64,000 nucleotides of DNA from Treponema sp. GTDB taxonomy: Bacteria > Spirochaetota > Spirochaetia > Treponematales > Treponemataceae. Positions 32,563 to 41,635 of this stretch are shown here, in pieces. Each line of letters begins with the position of its first letter. Within the stretch, counting starts at the first letter, position 1. The translations under genes were made by a program, and so were the position numbers. Under the pieces are notes generated by a model, which searched no databases, was not told the origin of the DNA, and saw only the letters and a program-made list of their open reading frames with translations. Location of the stretch: the NCBI GenBank assembly GCA_016292805.1, contig JAEDFM010000002.1, positions 45,079 through 109,078 of the forward strand, in the 5' to 3' direction.

Positions 32563-33819
32563 TTACATCGACATTCCGAATTTTTTTGTTAATTTTTCCT
32601 GTAAAACTTTACATTCTTCAGGTTTCATACCTAATTTTAATGCAACATCCAGATCATTCATTGATTTTTCATATTCTCCAATTTCGTAATAAGCCATTGC
32701 TCTACGGAAGTTTGTATGAGCCTGGAATTTGTTTATTTCCAGTGATTTTGTAAAGCTTTCAATAGCCAGATCGTATTTTTTCTGAATTGAACATACAATA
32801 CCTTTGTAATAGTAAGTTCTAAATGCTTTAGGATCATATTCCAAACTTATATCAAAATCTTCAATTGCAGAATCAAAATTATTCATAGAGAAATATGCCA
32901 TACCCCTATGTTTTCGAATAACAGCAATAATATTTTTTTCAGATTCAGGAGTTGCTTCAATAATTTTGGAATAAATATCTACGGCCTGTTGTAAATTCCC
33001 CTGGTTATGAGCAGAGATAGCCTGTAAAAGCATATCATCAATAGTACCCTGAACAAAAGGAGTAATTCTATTTATCTGACTATCTTCTTTCTTTTCAACT
33101 TTTTCATTTAACAAATCGTCAGCCATAAGATAGAAAGACTTTCTTCGTTCTTCCATTTCACGCTGCAATTTATTCTGGTAATCTCGGATTTCCTGGAAAG
33201 TAATATCTGCTAGTGTAAGCGAAGCATTAATAGATGCAAGCTTTCGTCTTAATGGAATATCGAATGGATTAAATTCTGTTTTATAAATTAATTCGTGTTC
33301 TACTTCTGCCCAGGCATCCTGTAAAATAGTTCTAATCTGAATTTCGCAAACAAGTTCATTTGATGGAGGTTCCAGTTCAGGATATTTTGAATTTAGCTCA
33401 TCACTAACTTCCTGAGGAATTTTGATAAGTACATGTGTTGATTCATATCCAAATTCACTGAATTTTTTTTGTGAGCCTTTTACTTCTACTTCTTTAATCT
33501 CAAAAAGATTTTTAATTTGATCAACAGCAAAATTAATATCTTCCATAAAGGCACAAATCATTCTGATACCCATCATATCAGTTAAATAAATCATTCTGTT
33601 TGTTTCTTCTAATTGATCTGATTTTAAGCGTAGAACCTTTTTGTAATAGCTTTCAAAACTTTTTACACGGCTTTTATATGTTGGTTGAGAAGACAGCTTT
33701 ACCTTTGTTTTTAAAGTATCAACTACAAACTGCATAATATCAGTAAAATATGGATTGTATACTTCATAGTTCTGTCTAAGAATATTTTTTGAAGGGATGT
33801 TTATTTTTTCTGCACTCAT
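32563..33819 (-). CDS. RelA/SpoT-domain (p)ppGpp synthetase fused to TPR repeats
   Basis: 418 residues. Residues about 40-200 are a RelA/SpoT synthetase domain: YKSRVKSFESYYKKVL (the R...K triphosphate loop), LTDMMGIRMICAF (the D-GxR block), FSEFGYESTHVLIK, and CEIQIRTILQDAWAEVEHELIYK (the catalytic E-Q-RT). There is no HD hydrolase domain, so it should only synthesise alarmone. Residues 265-400 contain three to four TPRs (SAHNQGNLQQAVDIYSKIIE, KHRGMAYFSMNNFDSAIEDF, YYKGIVCSIQKKYDLAIESF, FRRAMAYYEIGEYEKSMNDL). TPRs probably dock the synthetase onto a partner. Directly behind flaA, after its terminator, with an own extended -10. Confidence 0.86.
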   Translation of the reverse strand: MSAEKINIPSKNILRQNYEVYNPYFTDIMQFVVDTLKTKVKLSSQPTYKSRVKSFESYYKKVLRLKSDQLEETNRMIYLTDMMGIRMICAFMEDINFAVDQIKNLFEIKEVEVKGSQKKFSEFGYESTHVLIKIPQEVSDELNSKYPELEPPSNELVCEIQIRTILQDAWAEVEHELIYKTEFNPFDIPLRRKLASINASLTLADITFQEIRDYQNKLQREMEERRKSFYLMADDLLNEKVEKKEDSQINRITPFVQGTIDDMLLQAISAHNQGNLQQAVDIYSKIIEATPESEKNIIAVIRKHRGMAYFSMNNFDSAIEDFDISLEYDPKAFRTYYYKGIVCSIQKKYDLAIESFTKSLEINKFQAHTNFRRAMAYYEIGEYEKSMNDLDVALKLGMKPEECKVLQEKLTKKFGMSM

Positions 33820-33825
33820 AATATT

Positions 33826-33834
33826 ATTTTACCA
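33826..33834 (-). promoter_or_regulatory. Candidate extended -10 promoter of the relA/TPR gene
   Basis: TGGTAAAAT on the minus strand lies 6 bases before the ATG, with no Shine-Dalgarno sequence between; it resembles the murG start site closely. No -35 stands out; the flaA terminator T tract is in its place. Confidence 0.45.
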
Positions 33835-33841
33835 TGAGAAC

Positions 33842-33878
33842 AAAAAAAAAGCACTTTAGATTACTCTAAAGTGCTTTT
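33842..33878 (-). terminator. Terminator of flaA
   Basis: GCACTTTAGA and TCTAAAGTGC pair perfectly around TTAC, with A/T tracts on either side; on the minus strand it ends in nine T. Confidence 0.9.
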
Positions 33879-33897
33879 CTATTAATCAAAAGATTAA

Positions 33898-34986
33898 TTA
33901 TTTAGCATCAGCAGCAGCACCGCCGTTAGACTGTGCATTTGATGATGAATCAGCGTTTAAGCTAGATGTGAATTCATCTTCAGCAGCTAACTTAGCTTTT
34001 TCCATGTAACGGTTAACCTGTTTGTTACCGAATCTTTCCATTTCAGCGTTCTGACGAGCAGATTCTTTCTTACCAATGATTCCCCAGATGTCTTCATCAG
34101 CAATATCGCGATCACTTGTAAGAAGTGCTTTATCGTAGATGATTTTTACATCTTTGAAGTAACCAATGTAGTTACCACCGATGTGAGCAGCATCACGTGT
34201 AATCTGGAATCCTGTGAACTTAACGAATGGAAGTCCTCTTGGATAGATTGGGTAAACGCGGATTTCGCGGTTACGGATTTCAGAGATGTACTGTGGGTTG
34301 TTCCAGCGAAGTTCTTTCCAACCGTCAAAACCAAGGTATCCCATGAAATAACGTCTTTCGATGTTATCTGTATCTTTGAGCATTACATACAATCCGTGTG
34401 GATAGTTCATACCCATTGTTGTTACAGCTATTGCTTTGATTGTTCCAACGTTTTTAACAACACCATAGCCGTCTTCGAACAATGTTTTTCCTGAAGCTTT
34501 CTGTTCATCTGTAGCTTCCTGGCGAACACCGTTTTCATCAGCATCTGCTAATGGTTCGTAAGCAGGAATATCGAATGGAGGAACGATTTTAGCGTTAGCA
34601 TTTGCGTTCCATTCTGGGAATACTACGCGTACACCCATTACATTTGAACCTGCGAAAGGTACGTCTGCTTCTGCTTTAACAGGTGCAGCAACTACCTTAG
34701 AATCAGCCAAGCTTGATACTGTCTTAGCAGAAGAATTCAACTGAACTTCCCATTCAGGAAGTGCCAAAGATGTTTTCATAAGATCTTTCTGATCTTCTGT
34801 GAAAGTAGCACCTGCAGCTGTAGAGTAGTCCATAACAGTACGGCTATTCTGAGTTGCCTGTCCGTTGTCATTTTCTACACAGTCTGCGTCCAAAAGAGTA
34901 AAATCGATGAGAGTAGCTTCTGCAGCAAAAGCAACTCCACCAACAAGCAGCATAGCAGCTGCAAATAAACCAAAAGTCTTCTTCAT
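33898..34986 (-). CDS. flaA: Flagellar filament outer-layer (sheath) protein FlaA
   Basis: 362 residues. A signal peptide KKTFGLFAAAMLLVGGVAFAA directs export to the periplasm, as expected since spirochaete flagella lie there and FlaA is Sec-exported, unlike the FlaB core. Domain signatures include VMGVRVVFPEWNANANAKI, PPFDIPAYEP, GTIKAIAVTTMGMNYPHGLY, GWKELRWNNPQYISEIRN and IYPRGLPFVKFTGFQITRDA. The sheath determines filament stiffness and curvature. Strong promoter and Shine-Dalgarno AAGGAG explain high expression. It ends the transcript of an amidase/GerMN operon but has its own promoter. Confidence 0.96.
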   Translation of the reverse strand: MKKTFGLFAAAMLLVGGVAFAAEATLIDFTLLDADCVENDNGQATQNSRTVMDYSTAAGATFTEDQKDLMKTSLALPEWEVQLNSSAKTVSSLADSKVVAAPVKAEADVPFAGSNVMGVRVVFPEWNANANAKIVPPFDIPAYEPLADADENGVRQEATDEQKASGKTLFEDGYGVVKNVGTIKAIAVTTMGMNYPHGLYVMLKDTDNIERRYFMGYLGFDGWKELRWNNPQYISEIRNREIRVYPIYPRGLPFVKFTGFQITRDAAHIGGNYIGYFKDVKIIYDKALLTSDRDIADEDIWGIIGKKESARQNAEMERFGNKQVNRYMEKAKLAAEDEFTSSLNADSSSNAQSNGGAAADAK

Positions 34987-35031
34987 TTTGAAGCTCCTTT
35001 AATACTAGTTCGATGTAGCCTTGTAATAAAT

Positions 35032-35060
35032 ATTATCCAATAACCCCACCGTTTTGTCAA
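35032..35060 (-). promoter_or_regulatory. Consensus sigma70 promoter of flaA
   Basis: TTGACA, 17 bases, GATAAT on the minus strand, in the gap between the GerMN gene and flaA. The leader of about 40 bases holds AAGGAG 7 bases before the ATG. Confidence 0.88.
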
Positions 35061-35065
35061 CGCTT

Positions 35066-35527
35066 TTATTCAAAAGCGAACTGTCCATTTACAAAGATTT
35101 GAATAGTTTTTACTTTAGAAAAATTGCTTTTTATATTTTTCTTCAGCAATTCTACCCCATCTTCTATATTAAGTACCCCGTCTCCCATCTGCATTAAATC
35201 ATCAGAGAGATTTAAGTACAAAATATCCTTACGCAAAAAACAGGATTCAACCTTTGTGCCAGGTGTAAACAAAAGCTTTGTTCTTTCTACACCAGAGCCA
35301 AGCAAAAGCTCATCGATAAACAAATTAATGTTTCCCTGTACGGGTTTTGCAGGCAAATAACGGGTTTCTACAACATAAGAACCAGTATCTACAGATGGGA
35401 AAATAAATGTTCTGCGCTTACCCTGCCCTTTAACAGCAAATAAAATAAAAGAAACAATAAACAGTAAAACAATTGCTGAAATAATTACAATGCAGGTCTT
35501 TAAATCTTTTGTTACTTTAACTTTCAT
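35066..35527 (-). CDS. GerMN-domain membrane protein
   Basis: 153 residues: a membrane anchor at about 10-32 (CIVIISAIVLLFIVSFILF) and a periplasmic GerMN domain (about 50-150, with VQGNINLFIDELLLG, LYLNLSDDLMQMG, VKTIQIFVNGQFAFE). Its start overlaps the amidase stop by 4 bases (ATGA). In spore formers GerM works at the peptidoglycan; in Treponema the same order amidase-GerMN-flaA is found, as I recall from T. pallidum TP0247-TP0249. A periplasmic partner of the amidase is a plausible role, though untested. Confidence 0.82.
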   Translation of the reverse strand: MKVKVTKDLKTCIVIISAIVLLFIVSFILFAVKGQGKRRTFIFPSVDTGSYVVETRYLPAKPVQGNINLFIDELLLGSGVERTKLLFTPGTKVESCFLRKDILYLNLSDDLMQMGDGVLNIEDGVELLKKNIKSNFSKVKTIQIFVNGQFAFE

Positions 35528-36567
35528 TTTATTGATGTAAATCCTTGTGAACGTTCAAAGTGAGTAATAAACGCTGACAATCCATTATATATTCCCAAGG
35601 TTGCCTTTTTCAAGTATTTATCGTCGTTTAAAAGCAATGCTTCCTTTTCATTGGACAAAAAACCCAGTTCAACCAGTACACTTGGCATATTTGAATTTTT
35701 TACAACAAACCATTCTTCTGCTTTAATTCCACGGGCTTTAGATTCTTTTCCAATCTGACTCTGAAGACCGTCCATAATAAATTTAGCAATCATAATGCTT
35801 TCTGTTGTATATTCTTCTTCAAGCATGGAATTTAATATTGGATAAAGATTAACTTCATCACTTTCCATTGAAGATTTATCCAGAACAGAACGTCTGTAAC
35901 CTGGAGAAAGATACCAAACCTCATAACCAGATGATGTTTTGTTCAAAGATGAATTAACATGAATTGAAATGAAAAGAATTGCTTCGTTTTCTTTAACTTT
36001 TACATTATTTGCAATATCAGTTCTTTCGCTTAAACTAAGGAACACATCCTTGCTGCGGGTCAGAATAATCTGTTTTTCAGGATAGTAGGTTTTAAGACGC
36101 TCATAAAGCATTTTTGAAACTTTAAGATTAATGTCTTTTTCCTTAATGTTTACATTCTTTCCGTCAATTTTATATGTTTTTGATGCTCCAGGATCCTTTC
36201 CACCATGACCAGCATCAATTAAGATTGCTCCAACCTTAAACGGATTTTCAGATTTCTGATTAAAATAAGCTTCTGCATCATTTACAAAAGTCTGAGATAC
36301 AAAAATCTTATTATCCTTAATTTCTGGAGAATCTGTAATTTTCAGCAAAACAGAATCAAGAATTACCAGCTGTTCACCTGCTCTGAAAGTAATCTGATGT
36401 CCATTTTTTTCAAGGATTCCACTTTCAGAAAGAGAATCCCAATAAAATGTCATTCCAGATTTTTTAGCTGCATCAAGAAGATTAATTGAATTCTGTGCAA
36501 ATACAGTATTTACGCACAAAAAAATATAGAACAAATATACTGCAAAACATTTAAATGATTTTCTCAT
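35524..36567 (-). CDS. amiA: N-acetylmuramoyl-L-alanine amidase (Amidase_3)
   Basis: 347 residues with an N-terminal signal peptide (KCFAVYLFYIFLCVNTVFA). Residues 35-100 may be a small AMIN-like domain. The zinc amidase domain (about 110-335) shows the ligands in LIDAGHGGKDPGA, the second His in FISIHVNSS, and the catalytic Glu in VLVELGFLSN. It cleaves the amide bond between MurNAc and L-Ala in cell division or to let flagella pass through peptidoglycan. Shine-Dalgarno AAGGGG is 3-4 bases before the ATG. 33 bases behind the ATP-grasp gene, so possibly in the same transcript as the sugar cluster. Confidence 0.9.
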   Translation of the reverse strand: MRKSFKCFAVYLFYIFLCVNTVFAQNSINLLDAAKKSGMTFYWDSLSESGILEKNGHQITFRAGEQLVILDSVLLKITDSPEIKDNKIFVSQTFVNDAEAYFNQKSENPFKVGAILIDAGHGGKDPGASKTYKIDGKNVNIKEKDINLKVSKMLYERLKTYYPEKQIILTRSKDVFLSLSERTDIANNVKVKENEAILFISIHVNSSLNKTSSGYEVWYLSPGYRRSVLDKSSMESDEVNLYPILNSMLEEEYTTESIMIAKFIMDGLQSQIGKESKARGIKAEEWFVVKNSNMPSVLVELGFLSNEKEALLLNDDKYLKKATLGIYNGLSAFITHFERSQGFTSIK

Positions 36568-36600
36568 AATCCCCTTTACCGTATTTCTAAAGAAAAAACC

Positions 36601-38217
36601 TTATTTTGAGTCAGCAATATAAACGGCAGCCTGTAAGCCACCCCGTAATACTGCATTCCAGAATCTTTTTGCATCCAGTTCACTATGTTTTGGACGCAGA
36701 ATATCAAATTTTTCTGCTGTCTGTTTTATAGTGTTATAGTTCCAGTCAGTTTTATTTAACCCTTTACAGTTCAAAATAACTTCTGGAATACAATCCGATA
36801 CTTTTTGATTTTCGGCAATTTTTCCATTAATTTTAGATAAATCTTCATCAGATAATTTTCCGTATGCATCTGGAGGGAATGCTTCTTCATCTTCTAAAGT
36901 AACTCTATTTAAGAAATCTTCAGTTTCTTTTGTATCTGGTTTTAATGTGATGAATACATTAGACACAGCATCTTCTGCAGACTGCATTGCAATTTCGTGA
37001 TTGTGACTTACTGCAATTACATTTCCACATTTTTCAACATTATTTCTTGGAAAATCAACTTTTCCACCAAGTTCAACAGTTGCTCTTGGAAGGAAATCAA
37101 AAACTGCTTTATCAGTATATTCTGTAATATTTTCTATATACTCCACAGTTCCAGGAATACTCATCCAGGCTCGTTCTGCAGAAGTTCGTTTAGAAATCAC
37201 TTCATATAATTCGTAAGGCTTTCCTGCATTCTGACACATTGGTCCAGGATTATAATCAACTTTCTGACGATTTTTAATCAAAGCTTCAGGCTCCTGACCA
37301 CAGGCAATTAATAAGCCTTGCTTTGTAAGATTCAAATCTGATGAATATGGATAAGTCCAGCCAGACATATATCCACCAGAAAGACGGCCAGCAATTTCAC
37401 CAATCATTGGACCATTTTTTGTATATTTAATATCAGCTTTTGCAGCACCTGTTGTAAGTCCCAAAGATTTTGCTCCAAGGGCAAATACAGAAATCAATTC
37501 ATCATGAGTTTTTTTATCAAGCAAAGCAGGCATTGTATGACCTACCTCAATAAAATATGGAGGATATTTTATATGACGAATAGCAAAACCTGTAACTGTA
37601 AAAGTTCCGTTATAAACTAGTGCATCAATAGAATATTCAGGACCTTCCATATATTCTTCTACAATTGCATATCCTGTACGGGAACATTCAACGGCAAGTT
37701 TTATGGCTTTTTCAAATTCACAATCTGAACGAACCATACGGCAGCCACGGGCTCCCATATTATCAACAGGCTTTACAACAATTGGAAAATTCATTATTTC
37801 CAGAACTTTGCCTAATAAATCTTTATTAATATCATTTTTTCCAACTCTTAAAAATTTTGGAGATGGAACAGCGGCAGCTTCAAAACAACCACGCATCTTT
37901 GTTTTTTCACTGGCATTTACAGCTGCTTCAAAAGTATGTGATGGAAGACCAAGCTCCTGTGCTACATAACTTACACTGGCAGAAAAATCGGTACCGGCAG
38001 TAAAAACAGCTTTAAGACCATCTTTTTCTTTAAGTTCTTTAGCAAATGCTAAAATTCCTTCTTTATCCTTAAGGTCAATCTGACGGAATTCATCAGCAAA
38101 AGGAATAGATACAGCTTTTTCATCTGCATCTATAACAACGGTTTTATAACCAAGTTCTTTTGCACTAAGAATTGCCGGTTTCTGCATAAGTCCGGCGCCT
38201 AATATTAATACATTCAT
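36601..38217 (-). CDS. ATP-grasp ligase of unknown substrate
   Basis: 538 residues, CarB/PurK-type ATP-grasp. N-terminal Rossmann part: VLILGAGLMQKPAILSAKEL, then FTAGTDFSASVSYVAQELGL. ATP-grasp core: FPIVVKPVDNMGARGCRMV, then YAIVEEYMEGPEYSIDALV and the Mg-site MIGEIAGRLSGGYMSGW. A C-terminal lobe of about 150 residues completes it. It joins a carboxylate to an amine or thiol. It belongs to the four-gene cluster by a one-base overlap with the gene before it, so a role in finishing a sugar acid or a sugar-linked amide on the flagellum is a reasonable guess, but the substrate cannot be read off. Confidence 0.85.
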   Translation of the reverse strand: MNVLILGAGLMQKPAILSAKELGYKTVVIDADEKAVSIPFADEFRQIDLKDKEGILAFAKELKEKDGLKAVFTAGTDFSASVSYVAQELGLPSHTFEAAVNASEKTKMRGCFEAAAVPSPKFLRVGKNDINKDLLGKVLEIMNFPIVVKPVDNMGARGCRMVRSDCEFEKAIKLAVECSRTGYAIVEEYMEGPEYSIDALVYNGTFTVTGFAIRHIKYPPYFIEVGHTMPALLDKKTHDELISVFALGAKSLGLTTGAAKADIKYTKNGPMIGEIAGRLSGGYMSGWTYPYSSDLNLTKQGLLIACGQEPEALIKNRQKVDYNPGPMCQNAGKPYELYEVISKRTSAERAWMSIPGTVEYIENITEYTDKAVFDFLPRATVELGGKVDFPRNNVEKCGNVIAVSHNHEIAMQSAEDAVSNVFITLKPDTKETEDFLNRVTLEDEEAFPPDAYGKLSDEDLSKINGKIAENQKVSDCIPEVILNCKGLNKTDWNYNTIKQTAEKFDILRPKHSELDAKRFWNAVLRGGLQAAVYIADSK

Positions 38218-40679
38218 TATTTTCCCACCTTTTTACAGTATATTTCTACAGTATCACCTAATTTTTTAAACTGACTTTTTTTCATTGTCAGTTTCCATTT
38301 AAGGGAAGCTTTATTTATATTTTTTCCCCGAAGTCCAGGAAATCGTTCTGGATGATGACCTGTTGAAACAATCTTTACAACCTTAAATCCATATTTTGCA
38401 AGTATTTTTTGTGCTTTAGAAGGCTCCCATACTGTGTAATGATCACCTGGACTTTGAATAAAAAAGTTTTCTTTATTTGTTGTGGCAGAGACACCTTGTC
38501 CTGAAGGAGTTGAAAAAGCAAAGTATCCATTTGTTTTTACAAGTGAACTGACTTTATTAAGCACCTGGTCAAGATTTTTAAAGTGTTCTATAACATACCA
38601 CATAGTAACCAGATCAAAGTTTTCACGGCCAAATTTTTGAGTTGTGTCAATTTCCGGGAAAGGGGATGGGGCAGCTGGAAGGTGGAGTTCATTTTTTACA
38701 TATTCAACTGCATCATCAGAAATGTCTGTTCCGTAAGGCTTCATGTTAAAATCCTTGGCGGCAGAAAGGAATGGGCCATAAGCACACCCCACATCAAGAC
38801 AAGTCATACCTTCCAATTTTCCAGCAATAGCCTTCAAACTGCACAATCTATTAATGCACTGTTTTTTTATAGAATCAAAATCTTCTGTATAGGTTTTTCC
38901 ATACTGTTTTTGATATTCGTCAAAAAAATATGATTTTTCATATTTCTTTTCCCGCTCTTTTGACCAGCTTAAATAAACCATTCCACAGCAATTACATCTA
39001 CGGTAAGTTTTAGAACTGTTTCTGGCCACAATTGAATCTGGTTTTTCCCCTTTTTTATTACAAACTGGACAATTTATTTTTACACCAGCAGCTAAATTTT
39101 TATAATAATCACTTAAATCCTTTGAATCATCCTTTTCTTCAGCTGATTTTATAAGATTTACAGAAGTCAAAGCTTTTCCAAAAGATGATACAGAACAAGC
39201 TTCCCCATAGGCAAAATTATATTTTTTTGCTAATTGCAAATGAAGTGCAGTTGTTGGAAGTAAAATAACACCACAACCAGCTGACTGTGCTTCAAAAGCC
39301 GTAAGACCGTAATGAGTTACTACTAAATCATATTCATAAAGCTTTTCTTTTAAGTTAGAAACAGGTCCGGAAATAGTAATATTCTTTCCCTTAAGCTGTT
39401 CTTCAGCACCTTCCCTATTTTTATCAGAAACAATTACTGTAATATCTGCGCCATTAAACAGCTCCCGTACAACAGCGGCTGACTGTAATGTAAAACCGGC
39501 AGGATCTTCGCCACCAAAGCATACAAGAACCTTACCTTTTGAAAGTTTATCAATAGTTACAGGAGTTTTATGTTTATTCAAAGGCTTTTTAATAAAATCT
39601 GGTTCTGTAAGATTTGTATAATGCTTTGAATTAATAGATGGAATAACATCAAGTACATAATCACAATATTCATTAAAGTCAGAACCATCATCTACAGAGA
39701 TTACAGTTTTGGCCGTTTTTATAAATTCAAGCTGCTCTTTGGAAATACAGAAAGTATCTGCAATAACAACAGGAGAATATGATTCATCAGGGAATTCTGT
39801 AATTATGGCAGAACTTTTTAAACCTTGTTTTTCATAATCGGAAATAAGAGAATCGGTTTCTGCCAGTGTTCTATTTCCTGGAACAAAAACAAACCAGTTA
39901 TTTTTTAGTGCAGACTGCAGACAGCGGTGCAAATGACCTGTACCATGACCTTTTTCTACAGAAGGCATAAGAATTACTGGATTTTTTACAGTGTCGCTAT
40001 TACAGGCTTCAATAATTTGATTACAGCTGTAAGGTGCATTTTCCACACCAAGATAATCGCTTATTTTTATAGCCCGAAGATAATCTGAATAAGTATCGAT
40101 TGTAGTTCTAAGTTTTGGGTAGTTATAACAATCAGGTGCTGGTACAAATTCGCATACATATTTGTCTTTATGGTTATATAAAGCAGGACCAACATGTTCG
40201 TGATCATAAGGAGAATCAGTTTCTTCTGCAGCTTTTAATAGGGATTTCCCACTAAAAACTTCAACTCCACTACCATGAGGAAGTCCGGAAATTGTTAAAT
40301 AATCGCAGTGACCTGTTTTGTTTTTTTCTTCAAACAACTTTACAGTATCTTCTGCGGCTTCGTAAAATAAAAAAGGATTATCTGCAGTAGCACGAATTAC
40401 AGTTTTTACATCATTCTGTTTAATCAAATCGCAGAAACGTTTTAAAACATCATTTAAATCTCCGGCGAAACAATTAAAACTGTATTTATCGCAAACTGGT
40501 TTAAGCAGAGCATAAGAATCTTTGTCAGTAGCCACAAAATAAGAATCTGCTGGAACTTTTTTCATTGCTTCCAGAACCCATGCTAAAACAGGCTTGTTTC
40601 CTAATATTTTAAGAGCTTTTCCAGGTAATCTGGTTGAGGATAATCTGCACTGAACAATTACAGAACGATTTGTTTTCAT
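38217..40679 (-). CDS. Three-domain sugar enzyme: SpsF-like cytidylyltransferase, PseG-like hydrolase, SAM methyltransferase
   Basis: 820 residues. Domain 1 (about 1-235) is an SpsF/NeuA-type nucleotidyltransferase (VIVQCRLSSTRLPGKAL, RATADNPFL). Domain 2 (about 235-510) resembles PseG, the UDP-sugar hydrolase of pseudaminic acid synthesis: EKGHGTGHLHRCLQSAL holds the catalytic His, and CFGGEDPAGFT is the nucleotide loop, followed by THYGLTAFEAQSAG. Domain 3 starts with a zinc knuckle (C537, C540, C562, C565) and a class I methyltransferase (LDVGCAYGPFLSA, motif I at 628-637). Fusion of F and G is known for PseF/PseG-like pairs; the methyltransferase extension is uncommon. It suggests a methylated nonulosonic-type sugar. 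Confidence 0.85.
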   Translation of the reverse strand: MKTNRSVIVQCRLSSTRLPGKALKILGNKPVLAWVLEAMKKVPADSYFVATDKDSYALLKPVCDKYSFNCFAGDLNDVLKRFCDLIKQNDVKTVIRATADNPFLFYEAAEDTVKLFEEKNKTGHCDYLTISGLPHGSGVEVFSGKSLLKAAEETDSPYDHEHVGPALYNHKDKYVCEFVPAPDCYNYPKLRTTIDTYSDYLRAIKISDYLGVENAPYSCNQIIEACNSDTVKNPVILMPSVEKGHGTGHLHRCLQSALKNNWFVFVPGNRTLAETDSLISDYEKQGLKSSAIITEFPDESYSPVVIADTFCISKEQLEFIKTAKTVISVDDGSDFNEYCDYVLDVIPSINSKHYTNLTEPDFIKKPLNKHKTPVTIDKLSKGKVLVCFGGEDPAGFTLQSAAVVRELFNGADITVIVSDKNREGAEEQLKGKNITISGPVSNLKEKLYEYDLVVTHYGLTAFEAQSAGCGVILLPTTALHLQLAKKYNFAYGEACSVSSFGKALTSVNLIKSAEEKDDSKDLSDYYKNLAAGVKINCPVCNKKGEKPDSIVARNSSKTYRRCNCCGMVYLSWSKEREKKYEKSYFFDEYQKQYGKTYTEDFDSIKKQCINRLCSLKAIAGKLEGMTCLDVGCAYGPFLSAAKDFNMKPYGTDISDDAVEYVKNELHLPAAPSPFPEIDTTQKFGRENFDLVTMWYVIEHFKNLDQVLNKVSSLVKTNGYFAFSTPSGQGVSATTNKENFFIQSPGDHYTVWEPSKAQKILAKYGFKVVKIVSTGHHPERFPGLRGKNINKASLKWKLTMKKSQFKKLGDTVEIYCKKVGK

Positions 40680-41635
40680 TAGTTAACTCTCCAGCCTTCA
40701 ACTAAAGTTGTAAGGTCTGTTTTAAATCTGTATTTGTTGGCTTCTACCCATTTTCGCGCCGCATTAAACTGTCTTCTTGCTTCCAGATATCCGCAACCGG
40801 AATGAAGGAAAAATGAGAAAAACTGAGATTTTCTTAAAACACCTCTATCGTTCTTAAATTTTGGATACTCGTTTTTAAGATGAAATCTTATATAGTCAAT
40901 ATTTGCAGTTTTATCTTCAATAAGACTTTCATAAGTATAAGAAAACTGAAGTATTGTTGTAATTTTTGTTTCTTCACCCCAAAGCCAGGAACGAACAGCC
41001 AGATCCAGATTCTGCCAGTAAGGAGATTTAATTGTGTAGTCAAAACCACCAAGCTGAATAAACTTTTTACGGTTATATAAAGCAATATAATCAAAAGGAT
41101 AAAGTGATTTTGAATTATCTTTTACAAAGCTGGAACCTTCCACAAGAAAGTGATTTTTATTTACTCCAGGTGCAAACTGAGTTACAAGCCCAGAATGCTT
41201 TGAATCTACAAGACGAGGCACAACACAATAGATTCCGTCTTTTGTAAGTTTTTCCGCTAAATTTGAAAGAATAATTCCTGATGGAATATTAAGATTATCA
41301 CGAAGTACAAGCACATAATCAGATGTTACTTCGCTCATGGCTAGATTAATCATTTCGCCATCAGTGGCTTTTTCTAATGGAACAATAAATTTAATATTTG
41401 GAAATCTTTTTAACAAATCATCTAAAGCAAAATTATTCGCATCATGCTCTACAGATACAATTTCCCGGAAATTGCATGACATAAGGTTTTCAAATAACTG
41501 AACCTTAAAGTGACTTCCACTTGTATTAAGGAGAATAACTGAAATATTTAAAGCTTCAGGTGAATTATTTGCATATCCACCAACAACAGTTCTGTTTAAC
41601 TGTCGTTCATCAAAAGTTAAAGGTATACCATTCAT
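40679..41635 (-). CDS. GT2-like glycosyltransferase
   Basis: 318 residues with a GT-A type fold reading: ISVILLNTSGSHFKVQLFENL at the N-terminus, FREIVSVEHD, a VLVLRDNLNIP at the DxD position, and a C-terminal FIQLGGFDYTIKSPYWQNLDLAVRSWLWG acceptor region typical of family-2 enzymes. The usual DxD is RDN here, so catalysis may be unusual. It overlaps the spiro-SPASM stop by 26 bases and shares one base with the 820-residue gene, so the three are translationally coupled. The acceptor is probably a protein or lipid at the inner face of the membrane, unknown. Confidence 0.76.
   Translation of the reverse strand: MNGIPLTFDERQLNRTVVGGYANNSPEALNISVILLNTSGSHFKVQLFENLMSCNFREIVSVEHDANNFALDDLLKRFPNIKFIVPLEKATDGEMINLAMSEVTSDYVLVLRDNLNIPSGIILSNLAEKLTKDGIYCVVPRLVDSKHSGLVTQFAPGVNKNHFLVEGSSFVKDNSKSLYPFDYIALYNRKKFIQLGGFDYTIKSPYWQNLDLAVRSWLWGEETKITTILQFSYTYESLIEDKTANIDYIRFHLKNEYPKFKNDRGVLRKSQFFSFFLHSGCGYLEARRQFNAARKWVEANKYRFKTDLTTLVEGWRVN

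Noticed and set aside
32563..33819. The relA/TPR gene as a toxSAS toxin-antitoxin pair
   Set aside because: There is no small antitoxin gene next to it, and it sits among housekeeping genes after flaA.
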